Positions 51,373-60,233 of a stretch of DNA of 64,000 nt are shown here, one piece after another; positions within the stretch are counted from its first letter, which is position 1; each line of letters starts with the position of its first letter. The DNA lies in assembly GCF_019857205.1 (NCBI RefSeq), contig NZ_JAHWXO010000006.1, positions 1-64,000 of the forward strand, in the 5' to 3' direction. The DNA comes from Qipengyuania pacifica (GTDB taxonomy: Bacteria; Pseudomonadota; Alphaproteobacteria; Sphingomonadales; Sphingomonadaceae). The notes beneath the pieces are model-generated. The model worked only from the letters and a program-made list of their open reading frames with translations. It was not told the DNA's origin and ran no database searches. A program made the position numbers and the translations under genes.

Positions 51373-52074
51373 ATGGCCGATATGCGCAACATCGTGATCC
51401 TGACCGGGGCGGGAATTTCCGCTGAAAGCGGGATCGACACCTTCCGCGACGCAGGGGGGCTCTGGGAACAGCACAAGGTCGAAGACGTCGCGACACCTGA
51501 AGCTTTCGAGCGTGATCCGGACCTTGTGCTGCGCTTTTACGATATGCGGCGAGAGGCGATTCAGGCCAAGCAGCCCAATGCGGCGCATGAGGCGCTGGCG
51601 AAGCTGGATGCCGCATGGGACGGCGAATTGCTGATCGTCACCCAGAATGTCGACGATCTGCACGAACGGGCCGGCGCGAGCCGTGTGTTGCACATGCACG
51701 GTACGCATCTCAATGCATGGTGCACGGCCTGCGATATGCGGACGAAATGGACCGGGCCGATGCTCGACCGGCCGGCCTGCCCCGAATGCGGCGAACGTGC
51801 ACTGCGCCCCGACGTCGTTTGGTTCGGCGAAATGCCTTACGAGATGGACCGCATCTACGCTTCCTTGCGCAAGGCGGATCTGTTCGTGAGTATCGGCACG
51901 TCGGGCGCGGTGTATCCGGCTGCCGGCTTTGTACAGGAAGCGCGCGAAATGCGCGTGCGGACACTCGAACTCAATCTGGAGGCAAGCATGGGTTCGCGCT
52001 GGTTCCACGAATCGCGTCATGGCCCTGCCACGCAGCTGGTACCGCAATGGGTCGACGAGGTGCTAGGCGGCTGA
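51373..52074 (+). CDS. cobB: NAD-dependent sirtuin deacylase, class III type
   Basis: The 233-residue sirtuin has GAGISAESGIDTFR (about 12-25), TQNVDDLHERAG (about 93), catalytic His in VLHMHGTHLNAW, a zinc ribbon with two CxxC pairs (CTACDMRT, CPECGERA) and VWFGEMPYEM. FYDMRRE carries Tyr56 and Arg59, the YxxR pair that recognises acidic acyl groups in SIRT5/CobB enzymes, so removal of succinyl or malonyl groups is likely. ATG at 51373 (GAGGG upstream) is used; 51382 is possible. Its end overlaps the MoeB-like gene. Confidence 0.92.
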   Translation: MADMRNIVILTGAGISAESGIDTFRDAGGLWEQHKVEDVATPEAFERDPDLVLRFYDMRREAIQAKQPNAAHEALAKLDAAWDGELLIVTQNVDDLHERAGASRVLHMHGTHLNAWCTACDMRTKWTGPMLDRPACPECGERALRPDVVWFGEMPYEMDRIYASLRKADLFVSIGTSGAVYPAAGFVQEAREMRVRTLELNLEASMGSRWFHESRHGPATQLVPQWVDEVLGG

Positions 52075-52836
52075 TCCGCAGGCGCTGCAAGCCGGGTCCT
52101 TGGCGATGGCGAAACTGCGCATGCCCGGCTTCAGGCCATCGAGCAGATGGACGCGGCCCCAATCGGCATCGCCCAAGGTGCTGACGCCGTCGAGCACGAT
52201 GCGGATCGCCTGCATCGCTGCAAAGGTGGCAACCCATCCCGCCATGGCGCCAAGCATGCCGTCCTCGGCGCAAGTGTCGCAGTCTTCTGCATCGAAAGCG
52301 TCGCCCACGAAACAACGGTAGCAGGCTTCCCCGGCGAGATGTCCGGCAAAGGCGCCGACCTGCCCCTGGAAGCGCCCGACAGCAGCCGAGAGCAGGGGCA
52401 CGCGCTCTGCTACGCAGGCGTCGGAAACGGCAAGGCGCGTGGCAAAATTGTCGGTCCCGTCGAGTACGAGGTCCGCCCCGATCACGAGGTCGGGTGCATT
52501 GGCTAACGTGATCCGCCGGTCGCTGATCTGCACGTCCAGTTCGGGATCGAAGCCGGTTACCCAACGCTTGGCGATGACGGCCTTGCCATGACCGATGTCG
52601 CGTTCGTTGAACAAGGTCTGGCGCTGGAGATTGCTGGCATCGACACGGTCGTCATCGACCAGGGTCAGTTTTCCGATCCCCGCACCGGCGAGATATTGCA
52701 AGGCAGGGCTGCCGATACCGCCGAGCCCGACCAGCACGAGATGCTTTTTTGCCAGGGCAATCTGCCCCGCGCCGCCGATTTCCGGCAGGACGATGTGGCG
52801 CGCAAAGCGATCGAGGCGTTCCGGTGACAGGCTCAC
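52063..52836 (-). CDS. ThiF/MoeB-family adenylyltransferase
   Basis: The 257-residue E1-like protein has the nucleotide motif GLGGIGSPALQYLAGAGIGK (about 36-55), VDDDRVDASNLQRQTLFNE, LDGTDNFATR (about 121) and CAEDGMLGAMAG (around the catalytic Cys), plus CxxC pairs CYRCF and CSACG for structural zinc. It could activate MoaD or ThiS, but their genes are not here. The GTG start overlaps the DUF983 stop (GTGA). Confidence 0.88.
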   Translation of the reverse strand: MSLSPERLDRFARHIVLPEIGGAGQIALAKKHLVLVGLGGIGSPALQYLAGAGIGKLTLVDDDRVDASNLQRQTLFNERDIGHGKAVIAKRWVTGFDPELDVQISDRRITLANAPDLVIGADLVLDGTDNFATRLAVSDACVAERVPLLSAAVGRFQGQVGAFAGHLAGEACYRCFVGDAFDAEDCDTCAEDGMLGAMAGWVATFAAMQAIRIVLDGVSTLGDADWGRVHLLDGLKPGMRSFAIAKDPACSACGSAA

Positions 52837-53267
52837 GCGCGTTCGTCCTCGCCCTCGGGCGCACGTTCCTTGCGAAAACCATGCATGCCATGCCACCACT
52901 GCATGGCGATCACGGCGCCCTTGGACGGCTGGAGCAGCGCCAGCAGCATGGCGATGGCGAGCGGGATGATGATCGAGACGATCGCCATGGCCGAAAGGGC
53001 GAAATCGCTGGCCAGCATGATCAGTATCGGCGCGAGCAAATGGCCTGTCACGAAGATGGAGATGTAAGCCGGAAAATCGTCTGCGCTCTGGACCGAAAGG
53101 TCGAGCGCGCAGGCTGCGCAGCGATCATGGGGCTTGAGCCATTTGCGGAAGATCTTCGCCTCCCCGCAGCGCGGACAATCGCCGCGCGCACCGCGGATGA
53201 GCACGGCGGCGAAGGAATGCGGCAGGTCGATATGCGCTCGCGGGGCAGGGGAGTCGTGATGCGGCAT
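52833..53267 (-). CDS. DUF983 membrane protein
   Basis: The 144-residue protein has a zinc-ribbon-like part (RGDCPRCGEAKIF, about 28-40, and RCAACALDLS, about 48-57) and two to three membrane helices. DUF983 is a small alphaproteobacterial membrane family. It overlaps the MoeB-like gene by 4 bases. Two CCTGTCGACAGG palindromes lie just upstream of its start. Confidence 0.88.
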   Translation of the reverse strand: MPHHDSPAPRAHIDLPHSFAAVLIRGARGDCPRCGEAKIFRKWLKPHDRCAACALDLSVQSADDFPAYISIFVTGHLLAPILIMLASDFALSAMAIVSIIIPLAIAMLLALLQPSKGAVIAMQWWHGMHGFRKERAPEGEDERA

Positions 53268-53294
53268 CCGCAGCCCTTTGGCCTGTCACGCGCA

Positions 53295-53332
53295 GCCTGT
53301 CGACAGGTCTGTGTATGGTCCTGTCGACAGGC
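53295..53332. repeat. paired CCTGTCGACAGG palindromes between dnaA and DUF983
   Basis: CCTGTCGACAGG occurs at 53296-53307 and 53320-53331 with 12 bases between. The flanking G and C make the pair an inverted repeat (GCCTGTCGACAGG ... CCTGTCGACAGGC) able to form a 13-bp stem with a 12-base loop. CCTGTCA half-sites lie at 53282 and 53376. Confidence 0.75.
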
Positions 53333-53379
53333 GGTGCATGGATTGTGGAAGCGGCCCGAAGAGCTGCAGGGTTTTCCTG

Positions 53380-54792
53380 TCAGCTTTCCAGCTGTCTCAA
53401 CAGGCTGCGTACATCGCCATCCATATCGGCATCGCGCTGGCGCAGGTCTTCGATAAGGCGGACGGCATGGATGACGGTGGAATGATCGCGGCCACCGAAC
53501 TTGCGCCCGATTTCCGGATAGCTGCGCGGCGTCAGAACCTTGGAGAGATACATGGCAACCTGACGCGGACGGACCACGGCGCGCGCACGGCGCTTGCTGC
53601 TCATTTCGGACCGGTCGATCCGGTAGAACTGGCACACGGTGCGCTGGATTTCGTCGATCGTGATCCGGCGGCGATTGGCCGAAAGGATATCGGTCAGCTG
53701 TTCTTCGGCGAGCTGCAGGGACACTTCCTGCCCCGTCAGCTGCGCATAGGCGATCAGCTTGTTGAGGCCGCCGACCAGTTCGCGCACATTGCGCGTGATC
53801 GTCCGGGCCAGGAAATCGAGCACATCTGCCGGCACTTCGAGCGGCGCGAATCGGGTAAGCTTGGATGTGAGGATCTTCTTGCGCAGTTCGATATCGGCTG
53901 CCTGGATATCGGCCACCAGCCCCATCGAGAGACGCGAAAGCAGGCGCGGCTCCACACCGTCCAGAGCCTGAGGCGCGCGGTCCGCGGCAAATACCAGCCG
54001 CTTGCCTTCGGCCAGCAGCGCATCGATCGTATAGAGCAGTTCTTCCTGCGCGCTGGCCTTCCCGATGATGAACTGGATGTCGTCCACCAGCAGCAGGTCG
54101 AAACTGCGCAGGCGGGCCTTGAATTCCAGCATCTGATTGGCTTTCAGCGCCTGGACGAATTCGACCATGAAGCGTTCGGCGCTGCAGTAGAAGATGCGGC
54201 TGCGCGGATGAGCCTGCAGGAAGCTGTGGCCGATTGCGTGGAGCAGGTGAGTCTTGCCCTGGCCCGTAGCGGCCTTGAGATAGAGCGGCGAAAACTGCGG
54301 CTTCTCGGTGGCGCCCATGCGCTGCGCCGCGTTGAAGGCGAGCACATTCGCTTCGCCGGTGATGAAGGCTGCAAAGGTCAGCGACGGGTCGAGCCCGACC
54401 GAGCTGGTGAAACCGGTGTCGCCCAGCGTATCGGCGCCGATTGCCATCATCGAGGTATCCGCGCCGTCGTTCGCCGGACGGCGGCCATCGGAATGCAGGC
54501 GCAGATCGGTGACCTGACGGCGACCCGGATGCACCTGGATGCGGACATCGCGCACTTCGCTGCGGGCGATCTTCCATGCCAGGCTCAGGCGGTCGGCAAA
54601 GCGATCCTTGACCCAGTTGGCGCTGAATTCGGTGGGCAGGAAAAGGTCGAGCGTGCCCGTATCCTTTTCGATGCCGCCGACCTGGATCGGCTTGATCCAC
54701 TGGCTGTGAAGCTGGTGTCCCAGATCCTTTCGCAGGCCCTGGCTGATGTCCGCCCAATCCGCCGCCAGGTTTACCGCTTCCAGATCTTCCAT
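53380..54792 (-). CDS. dnaA: chromosomal replication initiator DnaA
   Basis: The 470-residue protein has domain I (SQGLRKDLGHQLHSQWI), the AAA+ core with Walker A ATGQGKTHLLHAIG (about 173-186), Walker B LLLVDDIQFI (about 235-244), sensor 2 and the C-terminal DNA-binding domain (RPRQVAMYLSKVLTPRSYPEIGRKFGGRDHSTVIHAV, about 411-447, containing the GRDHSTV motif). The ATG at 54792 follows CAGGA; an in-frame ATG at 54843 is another candidate. rpsT lies upstream, as is common in alphaproteobacteria. Confidence 0.95.
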   Translation of the reverse strand: MEDLEAVNLAADWADISQGLRKDLGHQLHSQWIKPIQVGGIEKDTGTLDLFLPTEFSANWVKDRFADRLSLAWKIARSEVRDVRIQVHPGRRQVTDLRLHSDGRRPANDGADTSMMAIGADTLGDTGFTSSVGLDPSLTFAAFITGEANVLAFNAAQRMGATEKPQFSPLYLKAATGQGKTHLLHAIGHSFLQAHPRSRIFYCSAERFMVEFVQALKANQMLEFKARLRSFDLLLVDDIQFIIGKASAQEELLYTIDALLAEGKRLVFAADRAPQALDGVEPRLLSRLSMGLVADIQAADIELRKKILTSKLTRFAPLEVPADVLDFLARTITRNVRELVGGLNKLIAYAQLTGQEVSLQLAEEQLTDILSANRRRITIDEIQRTVCQFYRIDRSEMSSKRRARAVVRPRQVAMYLSKVLTPRSYPEIGRKFGGRDHSTVIHAVRLIEDLRQRDADMDGDVRSLLRQLES

Positions 54793-55213
54793 GAAATCGT
54801 CCTGTGCCTTTTTGGTCGCCCCGGATTTCGCTGCGTCGCGCATTCTCGTACAGTCCCCCGAAGGGCGCCGTGCGGCACCCTTGAATTGATGGTCAGCGAA
54901 AGAGGCACAGTTTGGCCATGCTCCGGAATCGGTGCTTCCGGAGGTCTCCCTCACTTTATCGATTTTCTAAGAGCCCGGGCTGTCCCGTCCCGAGCCGATG
55001 ACCATTGTCTAGGTCGCGGGCCGGATGAGTCGCAAGGGGGATAACTGTAAAAAACCTGAAATATACTTGTTGACTCAGATGTAAGCCGCAGGCCCCCGTT
55101 CAAGTCGATGAATTTGCTCGCAATTGCTCGAAATCAGGATGCGAATCGCGGGTTTCTGGTGCTTCTTCCCGAGGCCGCCCGAAAGGTGCGTACCAAAACG
55201 AAACGCGAAAACG
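54793..55213 (-). promoter_or_regulatory. dnaA upstream region, no gene
   Basis: About 420 bases with no supported gene. It should hold the dnaA promoter. Only one weak DnaA-box-like word was seen, TTATCCCCC on the minus strand (55036-55044), so this is not an obvious oriC. A CAAGTATATTT-like AT-rich segment sits near 55060-55075. Confidence 0.5.
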
Positions 55214-55252
55214 ACAAAAGGGCCGCCGGTTCGACCGGCGGCCCCTTTTGTC
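55214..55252. terminator. bidirectional terminator downstream of rpsT
   Basis: GGGCCGCCGGT (55220-55230) and ACCGGCGGCCC (55234-55244) form a perfect 11-bp stem with a TCG loop, flanked by AAAA on the left and CTTTTG on the right, so it can stop transcripts from both strands. It is the end of rpsT. Confidence 0.9.
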
Positions 55253-55282
55253 TTACCCTGCCGGCGTACCGGCGAGAGCGAA

Positions 55283-55543
55283 TCAGAGCGCGGAAACGCG
55301 CTTCGACAGGCGGCTCATCTTGCGAGCAGCGGTGTTCTTGTGGAACACGCCGCGAGCGACACCGCGTGCCAGTTCCGGCTGTGCTGCCTTGAGCGCGGCC
55401 TGGGCGTTGTCCTTGTCGCCGCCTTCGATTGCGACTTCCACCTTCTTGAGGAAGTTGCGGATGCGGCTCAGGCGGGCACCGTTGATGTCGGCGCGCTTTT
55501 CGTTGCGACGGATGCGCTTCTTGGCTTGCGGCGTATTGGCCAT
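55283..55543 (-). CDS. rpsT: 30S ribosomal protein S20
   Basis: The 86-residue product starts [20 protein letters not shown] and continues [18 protein letters not shown], ending [15 protein letters not shown], a clear S20. It belongs to the 30S subunit. It lies upstream of dnaA on the same strand, with a strong terminator downstream. Confidence 0.96.
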   Translation of the reverse strand: MANTPQAKKRIRRNEKRADINGARLSRIRNFLKKVEVAIEGGDKDNAQAALKAAQPELARGVARGVFHKNTAARKMSRLSKRVSAL

Positions 55544-55754
55544 GTTTGTCCTCGTCAGGCCGCACGGCATGCGCGGCGAAATCTCTTTGGGTGCGTGCGA
55601 ATGGGCGGCACGGGCCGCCGGAAAGCGGCGCACTTAGCGGCGCCCCTGCGAATCGTCAAGCAAATCGTGGTGGCGACCGGAACGCGGTTGCGGAACTGCG
55701 TGCATCGGCTCCGGTTGCTCCTATATGTAGGACCTCCGGCAAAAGGACAAGTAT

Positions 55755-56156
55755 GTGAGCGACAAGCCCGACACCAGCGATGCCGAATGGCGCGAAAAGC
55801 TGACCCCCGAACAGTACCACGTCCTGCGCGAAGCGGGCACCGAACGCGCGTTCACCGGCAAATACGACAAGCATTACGATGCCGGCGAATATTACTGCGC
55901 GGGCTGCGGCCAGAAGCTGTTCGAAAGCGACGACAAATATAACAGCGGCTGCGGCTGGCCCGCCTTCACCGCCCCGGCCGAGGGCGAGGTCGTGGACGAA
56001 CACCGCGACGTATCCCACGGCATGATCCGCACCGAAGTGACCTGCTCGAACTGCGGCGGCCACCTGGGCCATGTGTTCCCCGACGGCCCGCCCGATCGCG
56101 GCGGCATGCGATATTGCATCAATTCGGCTGCGCTGGATTTCGAACCCGACGACTGA
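55755..56156 (+). CDS. msrB: peptide-methionine (R)-S-oxide reductase
   Basis: The 133-residue protein has the MsrB zinc set (CAGCGQKLF, about 50; [12 protein letters not shown], about 97-108), SGCGWPAF (about 67) and the nucleophile RYCINSAAL (about 118-125). It repairs methionine-R-sulfoxide. The GTG at 55755 follows AAAAGGAC at about 9 bases; ATG at 55753 is in another frame and meets TGA at once. Confidence 0.94.
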   Translation: MSDKPDTSDAEWREKLTPEQYHVLREAGTERAFTGKYDKHYDAGEYYCAGCGQKLFESDDKYNSGCGWPAFTAPAEGEVVDEHRDVSHGMIRTEVTCSNCGGHLGHVFPDGPPDRGGMRYCINSAALDFEPDD

Positions 56157-56266
56157 CGCTTCACCCGCATCCATTCAGGCGGGATTAGACCTCGCCATGC
56201 GATGTCCCGATATTTATAGGGCCTCCGACTGGAGCCGGCGACTAACAATGGGTATCTGCATAACCG

Positions 56267-58438
56267 ATGGATAAGAGAGGGAGCCGCCGCAAGAGCGCCG
56301 CGCGCAAGGATGGCGCATCGCGCGCAGCAGCGGACGAGCCGCAGAGCCGGATCAAGTTCTGGATGCGCCGCCTTGTCATCTGGGGCGGCGCGCTGGCGGT
56401 CCTTGTCGCCCTGTTCGTCGGCCTCGCCGTCGTCTTCGCGGCCCGGTCGATGCCCGGCTATTATCAGCTCAAGGCGACGCAGACGGCGCAGACCATCGTC
56501 GTTCGCGCACGCGACGGGACCGAGATCGTTGAACTCGGCCCCAGCTACGGCAAGTGGCTGACTTCCGACGAAATCCCTCAGGTGATGAAGGATGCGATGA
56601 TCTCGGTCGAGGACCGCAGATATTATTCGCATTTCGGGATCGATCCCTATGGCCTCGTCCGCGCCGTCTATACCGCGGCGACCGGTGACCGGCGCGTGTC
56701 GGCAACCTCGACGATTACCCAGCAGCTGGCGCGCAACGTCTTTCTCAACAACAACCGTTCGCTCGATCGCAAGCTGCGCGAAGCTGTGCTCGCCATGGCG
56801 CTGGAGGCGAAGTTCTCGAAGGAACAGATCCTCGAGCTTTATCTCAACAAGGTCTATTTCGGCGGCGGCGCCTATGGCGTGGATTCTGCCAGCCGCAAAT
56901 TCTTCAGCCATCCGGCGACCGAACTCTCCACCGCCGAAGCGGCGATCATCGCCGGGCTGGTCAAGGCGCCCAGCCGTTATTCGCCCACGGCCGATGTGAA
57001 TGCCGCAGTGGGCCGCGCCAGTGTCGTCCTGCGCCTGATGAAGGAACAGGGCCGCATCCCCGCCGATGCGACCGTCGATCCCAGCGCCGTGAAGCTCAAG
57101 GAAGAAGCGGGCCAGAACTCGGTCCGCTATTTCACCGACTGGGCTTTGCCGCAGCTCGATCTTCTGCTGCCCGAAACGTTCGAACCGATCGAGGTGTGGA
57201 CTACGCTCGATGTGGGGATGCAGCGGGCCGCCACCGCATCGATAAAGTCCAATACGCCCGATGGCGCGCAGGGTGCGCTCGTCAGCATGGACCGTGACGG
57301 GGCGGTGCTCGCGCTGATCGGCGGCACCGATTACATCCAGACCAATTACAATCGCGCCACCGATGCCCGTCGCCAGCCGGGCTCGTCGTGGAAGCTGTTC
57401 GTCTATCTCGCAGCGCTCGAGGCCGGTTACACGCCCGACGACCGCGTGGTGGATACGCCGGTCAGCATCAACGGGTGGAGCCCGCGCAATTCGTCGGGCC
57501 GCAATGTCGGTGAAATCGATCTGCGCACGGCCTTTGCCTATTCGATCAATACGGTCGCCGCGCAGCTCGGCAACGAAGTCGGCTTCGGTACGGTCGCGTC
57601 CATGGCGCGGCGCTTCGGGATCACGACCGAAATCAACACCTATCCATCGATGGTGCTTGGCACGAGCGAGGTTCGCCTGATCGACATGACGCGTGCCTTT
57701 GCCGCGGTGTCGGCAGGCGGCAATTCGGTCGAACCCTATGGCATCCTTAAAGTGGAAACGACCGATGGCGACCTGCTTTACGAGCACGAGCGCAACACGC
57801 GCAGCACGCAGCTGGTACCCGACTATGTCGCTGCCGGAATCACGGACCTGCTGCAGACCGCAGTCGCCACCGGGACCGGCCGCGCCGCCGATATCGGCAG
57901 GCCGGTAGCGGGCAAGACGGGTACGACAAGCTCCAACAAGGATGGCTATTTCGTCGGCTTTTCCTCCGGCATCACGACCGGGGTCTGGATGGGCCGGGAC
58001 GACAATGTGCGCGTGGGCGGATTGCAGGGTGGTACTGCGCCGGCGCGCGCCTTTGCCGCCTATATGCGCTATGCCGTCAAGGATCGCCCGGTGGAACAGT
58101 TCGACACCGATCTGCAGCTTCCGGAATGGCAACTCGAACCGGATGACGAGTACATGCTCGGCGATCCGGAAGATTACTATTTTATCGACGAGCAGGGCAA
58201 TCTGATCGAACCCGGCACGTCGGACACACCGCGCGAAGATCCCTTCGGCGACGAGTTCGACCGGGCACTCGAAGGCGACCGGCCGCGTCAGCCCATACCG
58301 GGTCAAAGGCCGCCGCAGCAGTCGCAGCAGCCGCCCCAGCCCCAACAGCCTCCGCGCGGGGTCGATGGCGCGCCTCAGGCGATCGGGGACGACTTCCTCA
58401 ACGAAGCCACGGGGGCGAGGCGCGACCAGCGCCCATAG
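56267..58438 (+). CDS. bifunctional (class A) penicillin-binding protein
   Basis: The 723-residue protein has a cytosolic tail, one membrane helix (about 35-58: LVIWGGALAVLVALFVGLAV), a GT51 transglycosylase domain (SVEDRRYYSHFGIDPYGLVRA, about 110-130; STITQQLARNVFLNN, about 148-162) and a transpeptidase domain with SxxK QPGSSWKLF (about 371-379), SxN AYSINTVA (about 429) and KTGTT (about 545), ending in a Gln/Pro-rich tail. It polymerises and crosslinks peptidoglycan. A strong terminator follows the gene. Confidence 0.93.
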   Translation: MDKRGSRRKSAARKDGASRAAADEPQSRIKFWMRRLVIWGGALAVLVALFVGLAVVFAARSMPGYYQLKATQTAQTIVVRARDGTEIVELGPSYGKWLTSDEIPQVMKDAMISVEDRRYYSHFGIDPYGLVRAVYTAATGDRRVSATSTITQQLARNVFLNNNRSLDRKLREAVLAMALEAKFSKEQILELYLNKVYFGGGAYGVDSASRKFFSHPATELSTAEAAIIAGLVKAPSRYSPTADVNAAVGRASVVLRLMKEQGRIPADATVDPSAVKLKEEAGQNSVRYFTDWALPQLDLLLPETFEPIEVWTTLDVGMQRAATASIKSNTPDGAQGALVSMDRDGAVLALIGGTDYIQTNYNRATDARRQPGSSWKLFVYLAALEAGYTPDDRVVDTPVSINGWSPRNSSGRNVGEIDLRTAFAYSINTVAAQLGNEVGFGTVASMARRFGITTEINTYPSMVLGTSEVRLIDMTRAFAAVSAGGNSVEPYGILKVETTDGDLLYEHERNTRSTQLVPDYVAAGITDLLQTAVATGTGRAADIGRPVAGKTGTTSSNKDGYFVGFSSGITTGVWMGRDDNVRVGGLQGGTAPARAFAAYMRYAVKDRPVEQFDTDLQLPEWQLEPDDEYMLGDPEDYYFIDEQGNLIEPGTSDTPREDPFGDEFDRALEGDRPRQPIPGQRPPQQSQQPPQPQQPPRGVDGAPQAIGDDFLNEATGARRDQRP

Positions 58439-58491
58439 CCCCGGCGGCGCCAGCGCCGCCCCGAAGGCTCAATGATTTGGCCCGGGTACGA

Positions 58492-58526
58492 AAAAGGGCG
58501 GCCCCCATTCCGGCGGCCGCCCTTTT
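58492..58526. terminator. bidirectional terminator between the PBP and degP genes
   Basis: AAAAGGGCGGCC (58492-58503) pairs perfectly with GGCCGCCCTTTT (58515-58526) with an 11-base loop, giving T-runs on both strands. A second short GC-rich hairpin lies at about 58443-58460. Confidence 0.9.
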
Positions 58527-58547
58527 CTTGTCCGTGTTGCAGATGCT

Positions 58548-60089
58548 TCAGCGAAGGCGCACGGCCACATACTGCGGCGGACGGCCGCGGCGTTGCACCC
58601 GCAGCAGCAAGGCCTCGCGGTTCTCGCTCTGTGCGGTGCGTACCGCATTCTCCAGGCCTTCCAGCGTGGTAACCGGACGGTAATTCGCCGTCAGGATGAT
58701 ATCGCCGCGCTGCAGGCCCTTGCGGGCTGCGTCCGAATTCTGATCGACACCGGCCACGACGACACCCTGCGTATCGGCATCGACGCCAAGCTGGCGCGCG
58801 ATCTGACCCGTGAGCGGGAGCACCTGCAGGCCGAGGTTGTCCTCGATCACCGCATTGTCGCCCGGCTCCATCGAATCCTCGTCCTGCGCATCGGGATTGA
58901 ACTGCTGCTGCTGGCGCAGTTCTTCTTCCGACGGGCGTCGGCCGACGGTCAGATTGACGCGGCGGGTTTCACCGTTGCGGATCAGTTCGACCGGGATGGT
59001 CGTGCCGGGCCGGATATTGGCGATGAGGAAGGACAGCGTCTGTTCGGGCGTCACATCCTTGCCGTTGATCTTCGTCACGATGTCGCCAGCCTCGATGCCG
59101 GCCTTTTCGGCCGCTTCGCCGGGCTGGACCGACTGGATGAATTCACCGCGCTTCTGTGCAATGCCCAGCGATGCTGCCAGATCGTCTGTCACCGGCTGGA
59201 TCTGCACACCCAGATAACCGCGTTCGATTTCCACGCCGTCACGCAACTTCTGCACGATAGGCGCGGCGATCTCGGCGGGGATGGCAAAGCCGATGCCCAC
59301 GCTGCCGCCCGAAGGCGAGAAGATCGCGTTGTTGATGCCGATGACATTGCCCTGCATGTCGAACAGCGGACCGCCCGAATTGCCGCGGTTGATGCTGGCG
59401 TCGGTCTGGATGTAGCGGTCGTATGCGCCGCCCTGTCCGGTGACACGCTGGATGGCCGAAATGATGCCGGACGTTACCGTTCCGCCCAGGCCGAAGGGAT
59501 TGCCGATGGCCACGACCCAGTCGCCCGGCCGCGCCTGACGCGAATCGCCGAACTCGACGAAGGGGAAAGCCTTGCTGCCGCTGATCTTCAGCACCGCGAG
59601 ATCGGATGATGCATCGGTGCCGACCAGTTCGGCATTATGTTCGGTCCCGTCGGGCATGATGACGGTAATCTCTTCCACCGTCCCGCGCCCCGTCGGGCTG
59701 ACGACGTGGTTGTTCGTCACGACGTAACCGTCGGCCGAAATGATGAAGCCCGAACCCAGCGACTGGCCTTCGCGGTACTGCGGTTCCTGCTGCGCGCCGC
59801 CGCGTTGGCCGAAGAGGCCTTCGAACGGCGTGCCTGCAAAAGGGTTGCCCGAGCTGGTCGGCACTTCGATCCGCTGCCGGGTCGAAATGTTCACCACCGC
59901 TGGCTGCAGTTGCGCCGTCAGGTCGGCGAAACTCTCTGGGGCACCGGCGCGCGGGACGACACGGGCCATATGGCTGTCGTCGTTCTGCGCAACCTGGGCT
60001 CCAGCCGGAAAACCGGTCGCGAGCGAGATCGCGGCGCCGCCTACCAGCAGCGCACTCGTCACGGAATATGCATATCGCACTGGCTTCAC
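58548..60089 (-). CDS. DegP/HtrA-type serine endopeptidase
   Basis: The 513-residue protein has a signal peptide (cleavage near PAGA, about residue 33), the protease domain with His in VVTNNHVVSP (about 127), Asp in DASSDLAVLKI (about 159) and Ser in RGNSGGPLFDMQG (about 236), and two PDZ domains (YLGVQIQPVTDD, then GVVVAGVDQNSDAARKGL). It is a periplasmic protease/chaperone. The GTG at 60089 gives the usual N-terminus, though the ribosome site is close; the ATG at 60119 is longer. hflC and hflK lie upstream in the same orientation. Confidence 0.92.
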   Translation of the reverse strand: MKPVRYAYSVTSALLVGGAAISLATGFPAGAQVAQNDDSHMARVVPRAGAPESFADLTAQLQPAVVNISTRQRIEVPTSSGNPFAGTPFEGLFGQRGGAQQEPQYREGQSLGSGFIISADGYVVTNNHVVSPTGRGTVEEITVIMPDGTEHNAELVGTDASSDLAVLKISGSKAFPFVEFGDSRQARPGDWVVAIGNPFGLGGTVTSGIISAIQRVTGQGGAYDRYIQTDASINRGNSGGPLFDMQGNVIGINNAIFSPSGGSVGIGFAIPAEIAAPIVQKLRDGVEIERGYLGVQIQPVTDDLAASLGIAQKRGEFIQSVQPGEAAEKAGIEAGDIVTKINGKDVTPEQTLSFLIANIRPGTTIPVELIRNGETRRVNLTVGRRPSEEELRQQQQFNPDAQDEDSMEPGDNAVIEDNLGLQVLPLTGQIARQLGVDADTQGVVVAGVDQNSDAARKGLQRGDIILTANYRPVTTLEGLENAVRTAQSENREALLLRVQRRGRPPQYVAVRLR

Positions 60090-60214
60090 GTCCTTTTCGT
60101 CCTCTTCAAATACTTGCACCGACTCTACCGACGGCAGACTTACCGCCTAACGAGCCTGACGTTCCGGCGAACGACTGTGTCGCTGGCCGCTGAATGCCGA
60201 TTGAACGGCACCGG

Positions 60215-60233
60215 GATCGTTCGACGAACGATC
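60215..60233. promoter_or_regulatory. GATCGTTC/GAACGATC hairpin between hflC and degP
   Basis: GATCGTTC (60215-60222) and GAACGATC (60226-60233) form a perfect 8-bp stem with a GAC loop. It overlaps the last two bases of the hflC stop codon and lies 126 bases before the degP start. It may modulate read-through, since no T-run follows. Confidence 0.45.

Noticed and set aside
55124-55942. Plus-strand open frame over rpsT and the start of msrB
   Set aside because: It crosses a terminator and two real genes on other frames, with no domain pattern.
55892-58345. 817-codon open frame antisense to the penicillin-binding protein gene
   Set aside because: The sense strand encodes a full PBP with all catalytic motifs. 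The antisense translation is His/Arg-rich and low in complexity.
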